5,547 nt of DNA. Origin: an uncultured Ilumatobacter sp. (GTDB taxonomy: Bacteria > Actinomycetota > Acidimicrobiia > Acidimicrobiales > Ilumatobacteraceae). The stretch's first letter is position 1; every line of letters starts with the position of its first letter. The translations under genes and the position numbers were made by a program. The notes below the pieces were generated by a model. It was not told where the DNA came from and made no database searches. It saw only the letters and a program-made list of their open reading frames with translations. Shown here piece by piece: positions 5,372 through 5,547 of this stretch. The stretch spans positions 1-5,547 of the forward strand of contig CALICC010000349.1 of assembly GCA_938049325.1 (NCBI GenBank), in the 5' to 3' direction.

Positions 5372-5547
5372 ATGCGCCAGCGGCCGGCCCTCTCTGTCAC
5401 CCTGCTGGCATTGACCGTGACGGCATGCGGTGTTGCCCCGCCGCCCGTGGCGGAGCGATCCGATGTGATCGACCGGACCGACGAGCGCCTCCTCGAAGCA
5501 ACGACGACGACGGTCACGATTCCACCGCTGTCGCTGCCCGAACGTCC
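5372..5547 (+). CDS. Putative lipoprotein, N-terminal part (runs off the right edge)
   Basis: From ATG 5372 the frame stays open for 58 codons to the window end. It starts with a textbook lipoprotein signal peptide: basic n-region M-R-Q-R, hydrophobic core ALSVTLLALTVTA (6-18), and lipobox V16-T-A-C19, so Cys19 would be lipidated and the protein anchored on the outer face of the membrane. After it come Pro-rich GVAPPPVA and a Thr-rich EATTTTVTIPP segment, the kind of flexible linker often seen before an extracytoplasmic domain in actinobacterial lipoproteins. No functional domain is reached, so no function is assigned. The only ribosome-site-like sequence, GAAAG, abuts the ATG and is too close to be convincing, so a short or leaderless transcript is possible. 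The start rests on the signal peptide beginning exactly there. It is transcribed away from phr. Confidence 0.72.
   Translation, partial: MRQRPALSVTLLALTVTACGVAPPPVAERSDVIDRTDERLLEATTTTVTIPPLSLPER

Overview
The window is a GC-rich stretch of an actinobacterial chromosome. A BldD-type regulator, an HrcA-DnaJ-RsmE gene string and an actinobacterial-style class I photolyase all point to Actinomycetota. The flavour of the proteins, including a Thr-rich stretch after a lipoprotein signal peptide, suggests Acidimicrobiia (Ilumatobacter-like). That finer placement is inference from family resemblance and was not tested by any search.

Layout: six genes lie on the minus strand and one on the plus strand. 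Reading the minus strand from right to left: a DNA photolyase (phr, 5292-3937), the heat-shock repressor hrcA (3892-2897), the co-chaperone dnaJ (2862-1732), the 16S rRNA methyltransferase rsmE (1725-1024), a BldD-like regulator (917-414), a repeat-bearing non-coding gap (413-87), and the first 28 codons of a HemW-like radical-SAM protein that leaves the window at base 1. At the right edge a lipoprotein gene starts on the plus strand at 5372, divergent from phr, and is cut by the window end.

How the genes fit together: hrcA, dnaJ and rsmE are tightly packed (gaps of 34 and 6 bp) and look like one transcription unit for protein folding and ribosome maturation. phr ends 44 bp before hrcA and may be read into it. 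The BldD-like gene follows rsmE after 106 bp, has a strong ribosome binding site, and probably has its own promoter. It carries an exact copy of the c-di-GMP-binding signature RXD-X8-RXXD.

The least explained part is 135-361, where a 26-bp motif occurs three times. Two copies extend to 61 bp and are almost identical, all between the BldD-like gene and hemW. Also worth attention is an interrupted inverted repeat directly in front of hrcA, where a CIRCE operator would be expected but no canonical CIRCE is seen. The rest is ordinary housekeeping content, and I see no convincing new multi-gene system.
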